Shown: positions 29,978 to 42,150 of the stretch, piece after piece
How the letters are laid out: the number at the start of each line of letters is the position of its first letter
Numbering within the stretch: position 1 is the stretch's first letter
Source of the DNA: Tubulanus polymorphus
Taxonomy: Eukaryota > Nemertea > Palaeonemertea > Tubulaniformes > Tubulanidae
Length of the DNA stretch: 64,000 nucleotides
Assembly: GCF_964204645.1 (NCBI RefSeq)
Contig: NC_134027.1
Location: 20,634,485-20,698,484, forward strand
Direction of reading: 5' to 3'
Made by a program: the position numbers and the translations under genes
Notes under the pieces: generated by a model
Database searches by the model: none
The model's input: the letters and a program-made list of their open reading frames with translations, nothing else
Told to the model about the DNA's origin: nothing

Positions 29978-30322
29978 TTATGAAAATTACGTTGTTTATT
30001 TTATGAGAAATAGATCCTATATGAGAACTTAGTGATACGCAAAGTAAGGATGACCCAGTACCACAGTCTGCAGAATCAAGGATTCATATACATGTATTAG
30101 ATAGAATTAATTTATTATGAAAATTTTATTATTTATTGTGCGCAAAATAGAGAAAGTAAGTAATGTTTAAAGTAAGAAAGAAAGTAAGTTTTAACTCTTG
30201 AGTGAATTCTTATCTCAGAACTGTGGAACCTGGTCCAGATAAACTGAAATTTGATTACGTATTGAATAAAATGATGCAATATCATGTAACGCAGTTGCTT
30301 AAGACAAGATCTTGTCATTTTT

Positions 30323-31587
30323 AGCCCACTTGGGACTTTAGACCCAGCGGGCTATTGCGTTCACTTTTCGTCCGTCCGTTCGTCCGTCCGTAGACGGAAT
30401 CCAGTTATTTTGGGAAGTTTTGAAGACGCTTCAAGGTAATGTCTTGATATTTGGTTTTTACATGTATCTACCCTAGACACATCTTCAGCCCAAAAAGATT
30501 CCTGAGCCCTGTCAGATTCAAGATGGCCGGCTGGCAGCCATTGTTGTTCGCCAAAATCAGCACTTTTTACACATTTTTGAAGTTTTTGAGGGAAATTTTG
30601 AAGACGCTTTGATCAATTACCTTGGTCTTTCGGATATATGTGAATCCCCCCAGGGCCCATCAACATAACAAAAATTGGGTCGGTCGGACTCAAGATGGCC
30701 GTCCTATGACCTTTTTAGTGCCCAAAAATGTTAATTTTGGCCCGAATTCTGAGTCCTGTAGCTTCCTACTGGTTTGCCATTTCTCATTGCAATTTGTGAT
30801 GGGTATTCTATGGAAAGGGATGTTTTATACCTGAGACAGGTATTTTTCATCAGCCAATTATGACGCAATTGGCGGCCATCTTTGTGTCACCAGTACTCAT
30901 TCGTAAGTGGGAAAAAGTTTTTCCACATTATATTGATGAGAAAGCGTATTTTGCTACCACAATCAATAAGAAAGTTGTAGCTAATAACGTGTTCTATGAT
31001 TGTGGTGAGTTTCAAGGTAATTGGAATTCGTATATGGCCACCAGGGGGCGTTGAATAATACAATATCTTAGCATTTCTTTATTATATTCGTACCTATGCA
31101 TATTTTGTAACCACAATCAATTGGAAAGTTGTAGCTCATGACATCACCTATGATTTATGCGAGTTTTAAGGACATTAGTTTTTCTATATGGTCACCAGGG
31201 GCGTTGAATAGTAGAATAACTTAGTATTTCCTTATTATATTGGTACCTAGGCATATTTTGTTACCATGATCAATTGCAAAGTTGTAGTTCATGACATGTT
31301 CTATGATTGTGGTGAGTTTCGAGGTCATTGGGTTTTGAATATGGTCACCAGGGGGCGTTGAATAGTAGAATGACTTAGTATTTCCATATTAAATTGGTAA
31401 CAAGGCATATTTTGTTATCACAATCAATTACAAAATCGTAGCTGCTGACATGTTCTATGATTGTGGTGAGTTTCAAGGTCGTTGGCTTTTGTAAATGGTC
31501 ACCAGGGGGCGTTGAATATTGAAATTGTTAGATTGTTGAGCATTTGAAACCACTTCCCAAGTGGGCATGGTGTCCCTGGACCCCTAG
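30323..31587 (+). mobile_element. Hairpin-headed tandem-repeat element, family A (copy 2)
   Basis: It begins with the hairpin AGCCCACTTGGGACTTTAGACCCAGCGGGCT (about 30323-30353), then a CGTCCGTCC lead, about 550 bp of unique body also present in copy 1 (around 3480-3880), four monomers, and the end ACCCCTAGTTA. The block TGG(C/T)CACCAGGGG(G)CG recurs at 31035, 31189, 31342 and 31496, a spacing of 154, 153 and 154 bp. ATTTT flanks both sides and may be a target duplication. There is no transposase. Confidence 0.78.
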
Positions 31588-32384
31588 TTAAATATTTTAA
31601 TTCTTGAAATTTGTTTGTTTTTTGGTTTTTAATTGTAGTTTAAGTATTTGAATGTATCGATTGTGAACATTTTCTTCATCCTGCGTGGTTCATGTTTGAG
31701 AACATTATTTAGATTAAATCATGTGTTAGCTCTTTATGGAACTTTATGGATATTTATAACTATTATTATTATTAATATTATTATCAATGAATTAATATAT
31801 AATTACCTATTTATTAGATGTAAATTGATCGATCATTGTTTTAACTGATGATCTGGGAATCCCTGTTTACAGTTTTCGGATATCTAAAATATCGATCACA
31901 TTCATCATAGTGAATATCTATCATTACGATTGTTTGATTTAATCAACCAATCAAACTGATTGATTTATTTAATTCATCTATGATATTTGACCACCATTGA
32001 TCTAATTGATTGATTGATATGATTAACCAATCAAACTCATTGATCTAATTGGGTACCGGCACTCACTAGATGGCGCAACAAAACACTAGATTATTCATAG
32101 AGCAAATCAGTAAATTTTCAAAGATATTTGAACACGATTTTCAAGCCTCCAAGTCCTAAAGTCCGAATAGGTTTAGGATTCGCTTTCTCATTTGGTCAAA
32201 TAGGTTGAAGTGAAAATTTATTTACTATTCAGATAACTAATCAGATTCGAATTTGATTGAAATGTAGAAGAAATTTGAGCGTAATAACCAAGTAACCACT
32301 AGCGAATCCGGTGGAATCCTTGCTTGCCGGCACCCCATTGATCAATCGATTAACTCATTGCTCCTATTGTTTCATTTCATTGAT
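31588..32384. other. Intergenic, low-complexity ATTGATT-rich DNA
   Basis: AT-rich, with runs of ATT and repeated TTGATTGATT/AATCAATCAA words that lead into the minisatellite downstream. I see no gene. Confidence 0.6.
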
Positions 32385-32705
32385 TTGATAGATAAATCAA
32401 ACTCATTAAACCCATTGATGTATTCCATTGATTTATCAAAATCAATCAAACTCATTGATTCCATTGATGTATTTCATTGATTTGATAAATCAATTAAACT
32501 CATCGATTCCATTGATATATTTCATTGATTTGTTAAATCAATCAAACTCATCGATTCCATTGATGTATTTCATTGATTTGATAAATCAATCAAACTCATC
32601 GATTCCATTGATGTATTTCATTGATTTATTAAATCAATCAAACTCATCGATTCCATTGATGCATTTCATTGATTTGATAGATCAATCAAATTCATTGATC
32701 GATGT
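32385..32705 (+). repeat. 48-bp minisatellite
   Basis: About six units of 48 bp, consensus ATTGATTTGATAAATCAATC then AAACTCATCGATTCCATTGATGTATTTC. Because 48 is divisible by three, the array gives an open frame with a 16-residue repeat; nothing suggests it is a gene. Confidence 0.9.
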
Positions 32706-32759
32706 GATTAAAACTGACCAATTTGATTGGTAATTTGCTCTATTTCGATTGAATAAACC

Positions 32760-33422
32760 TGATTGATCCGCAAAGGATTCAGGATTCACTGGAGTAATCG
32801 AATATTCTTTTTGGAAAAATGTAATCAACAAAATGTGTATGTATTAGCTAGACCAATGATACGTTAACGTTTGTTGTGGGGTTTTATGAATGAAAACTAA
32901 AAGTAAAACATCAGGTTTGCATTTTTTACCATCAGATATTAAAGGTGATCTGAAACTGTATCGACTGATTTCGTAAGATTTTTCAATAAAGGTACAAACA
33001 TTCATTAGTGCGTTTTTAGTTTATTTGTTTGTCGACGTGCGGGCATCGGCGCTGATCGTGGGTTTGTTAATCTATCGATAAATCGTGTTTGAACAGTAAA
33101 TTATAAACGTAGTTAAAGTTCAAATCTATTTCACGGAAAGCATATGACAAGTTAAAGGAGAGAAAACATACACAGAGATTAAAGCAGAGAGAAGAGAATG
33201 AAATTTTCACAATTTTCAACAAGCAAAATTATAGAATAAAAGTAACTTTCTGTGTGAGCAAAGTCACAAGGCCGCTGTCGCAAGCACCCCGAAATTGAAA
33301 TGAAGGAACAAGGCGAACGGAAATGAGAATTGATAAATTTCGTTAATCCAAGGAGTGAGGAGCGAAATATCTAAGGAGTGAGGAGCGAAATGCAAGGTAT
33401 CAGTTGACCTGTTATATCTATC
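32760..33422. other. Intergenic, no gene seen
   Basis: No recognisable gene. A short direct repeat (AAGGAGTGAGGAGCGAAAT) occurs twice at about 33350-33390. Confidence 0.55.
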
Positions 33423-33885
33423 CTAAAGGCCCAACGCACACGACGCACGGAATTATACATGTTTCATATCGGAAACTGTTTCGCTATTCCGACATGGTTC
33501 ACAGGTTTTCGCGCCTTCTTCGGTGGGCGTTGTGAGTTGTTAGTTGAGTCTACGAGCAATCATCTCTTGCTCGTAGGCTGCACGCGTGTGTGTGTACTTA
33601 CAGTGTACAGATTTTTCCTCGTGAAAAAACGTTTTTTTCGGTGCCGTGTGCGTTGGAGGCAAAACACAACACCGAACTGAAAAACGTTTTTCGCGAGCAA
33701 AAAACGTTTTTCACGAGCAAAATTATTGTTGTCTCCTTGGATTCCATGGTGCAAGAAATGTTTTCTGCACGTTTTCGTTATGCCGTGTGCGTTGGACGTT
33801 TTATCGTTTGCGGGCAATACATTTTGTGAAAAACGTGTTTTCTGTTTCGGCGAAACAAATTTTTGCCGTGTGCGTTGGGCTTTAG
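33423..33885. mobile_element. MITE-like element with CTAAAG...CCCAACGCACACG inverted ends
   Basis: The left end CTAAAGGCCCAACGCACACG is matched in inverse at the right end CCGTGTGCGTTGGGCTTTAG (463 bp apart). The interior has further GTGTGCGTTGGA words and AAAACG(T)TTTT inverted motifs, which create overlapping ORFs on both strands. End fragments of the same family occur at about 33990-34090 and 34448-34560. Target duplications are not clear. Confidence 0.7.
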
Positions 33886-34685
33886 ATTTGATATCAAACA
33901 CCAGCCTCTGATCATCTTATTATGAGGAAAAAATGTAACGACTTACGACTTACTAAGAAAAACTGTCGTGTTTGAAGGGAAACAGAGCTTTGAAACAATG
34001 TTTTTCGTAAATGCACACGGTGGGAAACGCTCGGAAACATAAGATGTCATCTGTTTTTGTGTTTCCCTGCGTAATGTGCGTTGGGCTTAAGGCGTTCGAT
34101 ACTAAAATCAGTAGCATCTCAAATCGATTGATAAATTCTATCAGAAATGTTCAAAAACTGATTGTTATCAGTGATTTTCTAGATGCACGGTTATAGCATA
34201 TCATGAATAAAATCCATCGGACGATGTTGTAAACATATGTCGAGCACATCGTCCATGAACTATGGTAATTCACTACTTGGAATTCTCTGCGAGTGTGGCA
34301 AAATTGCGCCCATCAACCCTAGAAATTAGAAAAATACACAGCGAATTCCTGCAACGGTTATAGAAGTAAGGCTACGCTTTGGACTGACGCCACACGCGTC
34401 ATATTGGACACGGCAGTGAACGGCGACTTTCCACTTCAGTATTTCAGTAAATGTAAAGCCAAACACACACGACACAGGGAGTCAAAAATATTTGATCTTG
34501 GAACAATTGTTTTCGGGCCGACACCAGTTTCTCGTAAAGCGCAACGCACGCGACAAACGAAAAAAAAACCATGTTTGTTCTCGGAAACGTTGTGTCCTAA
34601 ACCATGTTTCTCATTCCTCGTAAACACACAGATAACCATTTGATCAGCCGGGGCAAACTGATTCTTAACGTTCATTAATGCAGGG

Positions 34686-35011
34686 GTATTTTTCTATACG
34701 GTTAGAGCAACGATAAACAAATCTTCACGCTGGCCCGTTTTTTGGTTTTCTTGCACGAGAATTCAAACTTTTTGTTTTCTCGCGCAAGAAAACAAAACAT
34801 TTTGGTTTTCTAGCGCGATGATTCAAAAAGTTTGGTTTTCTCGCGCGAGAAAACCAAAAAATGGGCCAATGTAAAACTTTTTTATCCAGCCTCTAGCCAG
34901 TCAGAAAAGTTTTTCAAACCAAACGTTTTGAATGAGCTCATGCGAGAAAACCAAAACAGCCGGCCAATGTGAATTTTTTTTATCGTTGCTCTAGCTGTAC
35001 AGAAAAATGTT
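34686..35011. mobile_element. MITE-like element with ~65 bp inverted ends and GGTTTTCTCGCGCGAGAAAACC palindromes
   Basis: The left end (TATTTTTCTATACGGTTAGA, then GCAACGATAAA) is the imperfect inverse of the right end, extending inward through GGCC...TTTTGGTTTTC for about 65 bp. The interior has several palindromes of the form GGTTTTC-TCGCGCGA-GAAAACC. It has no coding capacity. Confidence 0.7.
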
Positions 35012-35039
35012 CTAGTATGGCCCGAATCAGTCACTATAG

Positions 35040-38000
35040 TATCAAGAGATTGTCACTTAATTAAATTTATCAATTTCTAGCTTCTGATTATTATTTACCA
35101 TTCTAGAAAACGTTATCTAATCTTTATCGGCATCGTTCGTTATCGTACATGAGCAACCTAGACTTTTGACTAACTCGGGCAAAAAAGATTATTGTTCTTC
35201 TTACCCACACTTCGGACTTCGCTTGCCTCGGGCCAATTTTGTCGGTCCCAGAGAGTTAGACGAGGTTTACTGTATAATATTTTGATTAACGCGCTTTCAC
35301 ATTGAATTCTGGAAGTTGGAAAGCTGCTGTCATATTAACGCCACGTTAAAACAAAGTTTTCTATATAATTTGGCAATAAACGAAAAAGACCACGGTTAAA
35401 CAAAAACGACCACGTTCGAATGAAAAAAGCAAACGCTAAAATGAAAAGAGACCATATGAAAATGAAAAGGGTTATGCAGAAGAGATTGGTGGAAGCCGGG
35501 TGCAATATTTGTGGTTTTTTTATAATGGCCTGAATCAGCCACCCATATATCACAAATCGAAATGTTAATTGTCCTCTTAGAAAAAGCTTCGAGCTGAAAG
35601 AAGCGTTGCAATTCACGATGTTTTCAATATCTCCATCAAAACCGATGGCATATTGTCGACTGAATACTGAACTTCAATAAACTTAAACACAGTGAACGAC
35701 GTTCGGAATTGTCATAGAATGAATTCAAAGTATCTTTTGACAATATTGATTTTGTAACCGAAAGTTTTTCTCAAATGAAACAGTGAAAATACCAAATATT
35801 TACTGATGAATTTACAAACCTACTCAGAAAAATAGACGATGACAAAACCGCTATTTGAAATGCCGTTCGCAAAGTAAACGGTTTTACAAATTTCAAACTC
35901 AGGCGACTGATGGAAAACAAATACTCGAGCTCGCAGTAAATGAGACCATTCGTTGCACAACTTTGTTCGTAAAAACGACCCTCACAACGGATACGTAGAA
36001 AATAGATATAATTCGGCGATTAGGAAACGATACAACATACATGTATTTCGACCGTTGTTCGAATCTTCGTGTTTGACTGCTGTGTATTCACACGACAAAC
36101 CAAATTGCATACACGCTCAATCCTTAAACAAGTGACTATTTCTTATTTCAGAATTCTTTAAAACAGATCAGTCTTTCATATACGTATGTATAGCTTCATA
36201 AGTTGGTTCTATTTGATGGAAAAAAACTGTTGTTAACAATTACCGTACCGTCATTAACGAATATTTATTGCAACGATTGTAAACGATTTTCATTGGAAAG
36301 GTCAATCGAGGTTTTTTGGCTGAACCCGTCAAATAGGGGTATCCAGACCTTGGAATCCCTCTCAACCGTCATCGATGTCTTCTTCTGCTTGGCATCACGA
36401 CAAGACCCTTTCAAACCCACCCAAGGCGAGTCTTCTGCAGTGCATTGTCCTGCAAAGGTTACTTGTAACGACTAAATTTAACGGGTTGCGTTTGTCACAC
36501 TGGACAGCGGTGGGGAGCGGCTTCGTCGAATATTTTATAAGTGACAATATCCATAGCGTGTTGTAAGGCTTAGTTTGCTATCTTTCAATATATATTTAGC
36601 AATAATTTCGGGGTTCTTATAGCCACAACTCCACTCCCATATAATTAATGATTTAAATAATTACTTATCTATATCAATTAAGATATTGCATTGTGAAAAC
36701 GTAACGCCATCTGTGTTTGTAATTTTGTTCAGTTTATTATTATTGTCATACAAGTGTAAACACTTTGACGAAATAAACATTATCATATTATATAATATCT
36801 GTTCATTATGGCTTTGTGTTAGCTATGCAGTTTAGAAGTGTATTCAGATATATCACATAATTACATTTATCAATTTCTAATTGTTTCTAATTATTATGAT
36901 TGCTTCGGTTCGATTTCGGTTTTTTTGTCGAAAACGTTATCTTTATCGTCATCGTAGTAGAATAAAGTTACCCCCGTCAACCTTGCTTTGAACACCTCAG
37001 ACTTGACTAAAAGAGACAAAAGGGAACTCATTTTTGATACTTTCTTACGTATTCTCCATTCCTTTACACGGACTTTGCTTCCCTCGGACCAATTTTGCCG
37101 GTCCCAGATTGTCCAATTTTGACGAGGTTTACTATATATATTTTGGTTGACGCGTTTTCACAATGAGTTCTGAAAGTCGGGAAGCTGCCGTCATATTAAC
37201 AGCACAATAAAAAAAGTCAATCATTAAACAAAAAGACCATGTTGAAACGAAAAACGACCAGGTTGAAGTGAAAAATGTAATACGCTTTGTTGTTTTTTTT
37301 CTCCGGATCAGCTACCAATATATTGTTAAAACAAATATTAATATTCCGCTAATGAAAAGCGTCGAGTTGAGAACAAAATGCCAAAATTCATTATGTTTTA
37401 ATCTCTCCATCAAAATGTACGGCGTGCTGAGAGTAAATACTCAACGACTAAAAACTGAACTTCAATGAACAAAAAACAGTGAGCGGCCTTTGGAATGGTC
37501 ATAGAATAAATCTAGAGTGTCTTTTGAATCTTTTGATATAGTTGATTTTGTTACTGAAAGCCTCTCTCAGATACAACGTTACAACTTTTGAATATTTGCT
37601 AATGCATTTACACAATCTATCCGGACAGACAGACACACGATGACAAAACCGCTATTTGAAGTCTATTTGAAAATAAATGGTTTTAAAAATATCGAACTGG
37701 GGTGACTGATGGAAAACAAAAATTCGAGATCACAGTGAATTAAATCATTCGTTGCAAAACTTTGTCCGTCAAAAACTATCCTGACAACAAAGTAGGATAC
37801 GTGCGTATTAAGAAACGACACAACGACAGATTTAAACCGCCGCTCGAATCTTCGAGTTCGACTGTTGTGCATTCACAAAACAAGCAAATTTGTATTACAT
37901 GTATATAAAATCATCACACTAGCAACTATCTAAATTTCAAATTACGGATCTTCTTAGAACTGTTCAGCTTCTCAAATATGTCTAGCAAGTTCTTTTACGA

Positions 38001-38050
38001 GTTGTTTCCATTTGATGGACATGTTATTAACTGTTATTAACAGTCATTGA
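35040..38050. repeat. Diverged direct duplication of the receptor's 5' flank (about 35040-36260 and 36850-38050)
   Basis: Many blocks recur at an offset of about 1.8 kb, for example GCTGC(T/C)GTCATATTAAC at about 35325/37185, GAACTTCAAT(A/G)AAC, and CATTCGTTGCA(C/A)AAC at 35948/37747. The second unit abuts the receptor gene starting 38094, whereas the first unit is followed by unrelated sequence. No coding region is seen in 35012-38093. Confidence 0.65.
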
Positions 38051-38093
38051 CCCGTCGTAAATATTTCTCACAAACCACCATCGGATCTATTTG

Positions 38094-40452
38094 ATGTGTT
38101 TGGCGAATCTGTGGATTATGGATTCGATTCGGATGCTAGTGATATTCATTTGTTTCGAGTGCGGTCATATACAAGGTAGTGTTCAGAATGTGTTTCGAAT
38201 TTATTGTCGCTTTCGAAAGTTCAACTTCATTATTTATAATGCTTGTATTTTCAAAATGTTTTTTTTTCAAATCGATTTCATGTGAATTTTGTTGAATGTA
38301 TACATAGAATGTGGTTTATACTGTATGTTCTATTCGTTTAGGGCTCCGGATTGAAGATCTTATTCGAAACGAAGAGAATAGGTCACTGATAGAACCTTAC
38401 ACTTTTTGTAATGACGTTGATACCGTCTGTTCCAATGATTTCGAACTTTGTAAATTGATGGGAACTTGCTGTGCTCCTGCAGCTACTGCGTTCAAGGCAA
38501 CAAATTTAGACGATTACGTCACGTGTACATCGAATTCTGTTTACAAAAAGGCGCTCGCAGACGAATACTACTGGGCGGTTTCGAGATGCCCACCGAATTC
38601 TAACGTTACGAGTGAAGTCGTGCGACGATGTCAGAAAACTGACGAATATAAAGGTGATATAGATATACGCGAGAGATTATTTTTGAATTTCAAAGATCAA
38701 TTCGTATTCAAGAATATATTTTGTTTGATGTGTCACGGTTTCGACGTTAAGCTAGCGAAAACGATTCGATTTAAGAGTGAATGTCCGAAAAACCTGTCTG
38801 TTATCAACGCACCGAGAACTCGTGAAAGACTTCTTGAATATTTGCTGCACAATTCCTGTAAATTGTTTTGGTTTACTTCTGCTAAGAACCTTCTTGTTAA
38901 ATGTGAACCGAAAACCGTGTCCAGCTGTCCGTCCCGTAAATCGTCGCAATATTACAGCCGTATTGCAGATATCAGAATCGATACGTTCTCCAGGAATCTG
39001 TGCAAAAAATACATTTCCCCAGTACCTTCAGAACAAACTAATCGAAAGTATCGTAACATGCATTGCTTGATTTGTAATGGGAATTTGACTGATGTAGATT
39101 TCCTTGAATCAAAAATCGTAGAATGCTATAGAAAATCTCTCGCTCCAGGAGATGATAAACCACAATTCGGGACCTTATCTTACATGTTTGATTTATCACC
39201 AGACACAGGCAATGTTCAGATAGATTTCGGTGAGCGAAGTTTAATTATTTGTCCTACCGGACATAGATATGAACGACTAGTGTCTAAATGCGTTCGGACT
39301 GACAAAAAGCCGTATCAAATGGTTTATGTGAATTTGCAAATAATGGCAATTTTTTGTAGACCTCCTCTAAACAATAGGCCTATGTGGAAATTGAACGATC
39401 GTGAGGTAGATGAGTGTTTAAAGCAGAGCGTAGAGAAAACTGTGTCCCATACCGCGTGGTCTATGGGTGGTGATGTCCAAAGTTTTGGCAATTTGATGAC
39501 GAATTATTCGATGTCATCGAGTTTGTTTTGCTTTGATCGAAGATTATATTCAGTTCAGTTTGAAATTGTAGTGTCAATATCACTGAAGTCGTTCTTGAGG
39601 ATTTTGTCGGTTCTTGTCGGTTTGACAATAACTTTCGTTACCTATTGCAAATATGGTGTACTGAGAAATCTACCAGGTTTGTGTTTAATGCAGCTTATGG
39701 CTTCAATGGCCGCCGATACAACACTATATACCTTTGTAGCTTTTCAACGATCAGTCATAGAAAGCGGGTACGGTTGCACTGTTGTAGCTATCATCACCCA
39801 TTATTTTCAACTGGTTTCGTTTTTCTGGATGAACGCTATAAGTTTCGATACTACCCAAACATTTGTGCGACTGGCCCCTCATAGTCCCGGTAAAAACGCG
39901 TCTAAACTGGTGAAATTTTCCGTCTACGCTTGGGGAGTCCCTGCTGTGTATGTGGCATTGTTTCTAGCGCTAGATTTCAGCATCTTGGAATTTCCGTGGC
40001 GCGTGTACGTCGCCCCTGTGCGAGCAGCTTGTTGGCTTGTAGATCGAAATTCCAAAATCGTCGCATTTTTCGCCCCGGTCGCTTTGATATGCGCTTTCAA
40101 TTTCGCGGCTATGATTCTGATTTGTCACGCTCTGCGCAAAACTACAAAACTACAAAAAAAGAATCGTTTCGTCAAATACCGGAAGCCGTCTTTACATACC
40201 GGTTGCAAAGTTATCAGTTCTATTCGGTGTTTCGTGGATTCTGCTTCTGTTTTCGCAATTTCTGAAATCAGTACCGGTATTGTTGTATTTAGTGGTAGCT
40301 GTTAATAGTTCTCAAGGTTTATTGATCACTCTCAGTTTCTGTTGCAGTAAACAGATATTACGACTGTACGGAATTCTTCGTTCAGCAAAACGACCGAACG
40401 CAACAAGTACAGACACGTCTGTTAGTCAATTATCAACTCTTTCTAAAATCTA
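38094..40452 (+). CDS. Class B-like (secretin/adhesion/methuselah-type) 7TM receptor with a frameshift
   Basis: Exon 1 (38094-38175) encodes a hydrophobic signal peptide; exon 2 starts 38342 and the junction is in frame. A long Cys-rich extracellular region (about 430 residues, many CxxC-like pairs, several N-glycosylation sites) precedes a 7TM domain. TM1 is near LSVLVGLTITFVTY, TM3 has QLVSFFWMNAISFD, then come TM4 and TM5. No clear GPS cleavage motif is visible. The first frame ends at 40305 in a non-hydrophobic tail, but the neighbouring frame carries a perfect TM6 (KLSVLFGVSWILLLF), TM7 (PVLLYLVVAVNSSQG) and a tail ending at TAA 40452. A one-base gain in the A7 run near 40152-40160 would explain the switch. 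AATAAA lies at 41129. Function and ligand are unknown. Confidence 0.8.
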
Positions 40453-41313
40453 AGATTCTTTTTTCTGATGATGAAAAAACCAATAATATTTTTTTCTGTG
40501 TATCAGAGTTGTTCGTTCTCACATCGTCCGGATTCTCTTTCATGAAGCCCGCCTTAGTGATGACGCTATTTCCCTAAACGTAAGCCGAATTTAAGTATTG
40601 AAATGAAAAATTTGATGTCAACTGGACATTCTTTCTTTAAGACTATTTACGAACATAAGGACAACTTCTGGGCTTCCTGTCACGTGAATAGTTTTTCCAC
40701 GTCTTTTCTTCTACCTGTTTTGGTATTGTAGGTGCATTTTCATGGATCGTGGTTTCTAAACTTGTTGCCATTTTCTGCCGTTAGTTGCAGATAAAACCAA
40801 CCTTTTTTGAAGGGGGTTTCTCCGCCTATTACATACCGTCCATGTTAACGTACCTAAAATATGTATTTTGCGTACAGATTATAGGTGTTTTATCTATTTG
40901 TTCTGTTAACATATCGTTTGGGTTATGTCTTTGATTAACTCATATTTGAGCTAGATTAAGCATCGTTATTGGGGCTAGCCTGGTTAGACTGGTTACCGAT
41001 CAATAATTCAATTGTCAATATATTCAAATTCAAAATAACTTTACTGATACTTTATATCATATTATATTACTCAATGTTTAATAAGGCATACATATATGTG
41101 TATGTGTGTTATTGTTCTTCAAGGCATCAATAAACTTTCAATTCTGCGTTAATGAGTATTTTTTCAAACGATTTTTTTCACATTACTCTACCTTAAAGAA
41201 GTTTTTCCAGCTACCGATTTTGTCTTCATGAATAAAAGGAAGAAATCTATTGTGCTGGTATTTTCACTGGTTCTAGGTGGACATTGGTGGTTGAGTTGTC
41301 TCTCATACATAAA

Positions 41314-42150
41314 ACAAGAGGCCTACGGGCCTTGTACCTTCATGACACAGTAGAAGAAGAATGATTCAGTATTCAAAGTTTTACAGAAAGATTTACATTG
41401 TAACGATGTAACAAGTTTTAAAATAGTTAAGATGGTATAGGCTATGTGGCGATAATGTTCAGTTTCTATTAATCCTTACATGAAAAGACAAGCCCATTTT
41501 AGCTGCCCTGCAGAGATTCAAAAAATGCAAAAAAATGAATCAAGAATTGGTGTAGGATTTACATTGTAACGATGTAACAAGTTTTAAAATAGTTAAGATA
41601 GTTTAGGCTATGTGGCGATAATGTTCAGTTTCTGTTAATCCTTACATGAAAAGACAAGCCCATTTTAGCTGCCCTGCAGAGATTCGAAAAAATGCAAAAA
41701 ATGCATCAAGAATTGGTGTAGGATCGTGCTGAAAAGAAATCCAAGATGGATGGCAACCCTGGTGGCCATACTTGAACTCAATCTTTCAATAAGGGGTAGA
41801 CATTTCACCTACCAATATTCTTACACCTTCGAGATTCGAGATGGCTAACCTGGCGGCCATATTTTAAAGCCGATGACCTCCATATACAAAAGGCATGGAC
41901 AGCTTACCTACCCTGATCCTCACACCAAGTTTTGTGGAAATCCATCAAGAATTGCAGGCTTTGCATCGTGCAAACAAGAAATTCAAAATGGCCGCCATAT
42001 TTGATCAACAATGACATTTTTTACAATAAGGGTGGACATCTCGCCAGACCCATTCTTCAAGCTAATTTTCAAAAAGATTCATCGCAAATTACAGGCGAAT
42101 TACTGTGTCGAATTCAATTCAATTCCAGAGGGCCTGGCCTTTTTGAAAAA
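41314..42150 (+). mobile_element. Hairpin-headed tandem-repeat element, family D
   Basis: It begins with the hairpin ACAAGAGGCCTACGGGCCTTGT (41314-41335), followed by two nearly identical units 166 bp apart (ATTTACATTGTAACGATGTA at 41391 and 41557), then diverged blocks each containing AAGATGGC...GGCCATA. The plan is the same as families A and B, but the sequence is unrelated. It has no transposase. The 3' boundary is approximate. Confidence 0.6.

Larger units (their letters stand above)
24438..30320. other. HBP1 3' UTR and long intergenic stretch
   Basis: No exon or ORF with recognisable protein features. The start must be the HBP1 3' UTR, with no single convincing polyadenylation site chosen. 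Contents: an (ATT)n run near 25785-25810, a dispersed repeat at 26440-26700, CTCF-like ACCAGGGGGCAGTTCT at 26160, a tRNA-like SINE head near 28850, and (TTA)n at 29940-29977. Confidence 0.5.

Noticed and set aside
32385-32705. CRISPR-like array
   Set aside because: There are no spacers between repeats, the monomers are directly contiguous, and the DNA is animal.
32428-32733. 101-codon ORF with a 16-residue repeat
   Set aside because: A 48-bp minisatellite necessarily stays in frame; composition is low complexity and no start or promoter context is evident.
33459-33911. Overlapping ORFs on both strands
   Set aside because: They lie within a MITE-like element whose inverted motifs open both strands; no known domain.
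39645-40265. Two ORFs overlapping the class B-like receptor
   Set aside because: Out-of-frame shadows; the receptor frames contain the transmembrane helices.
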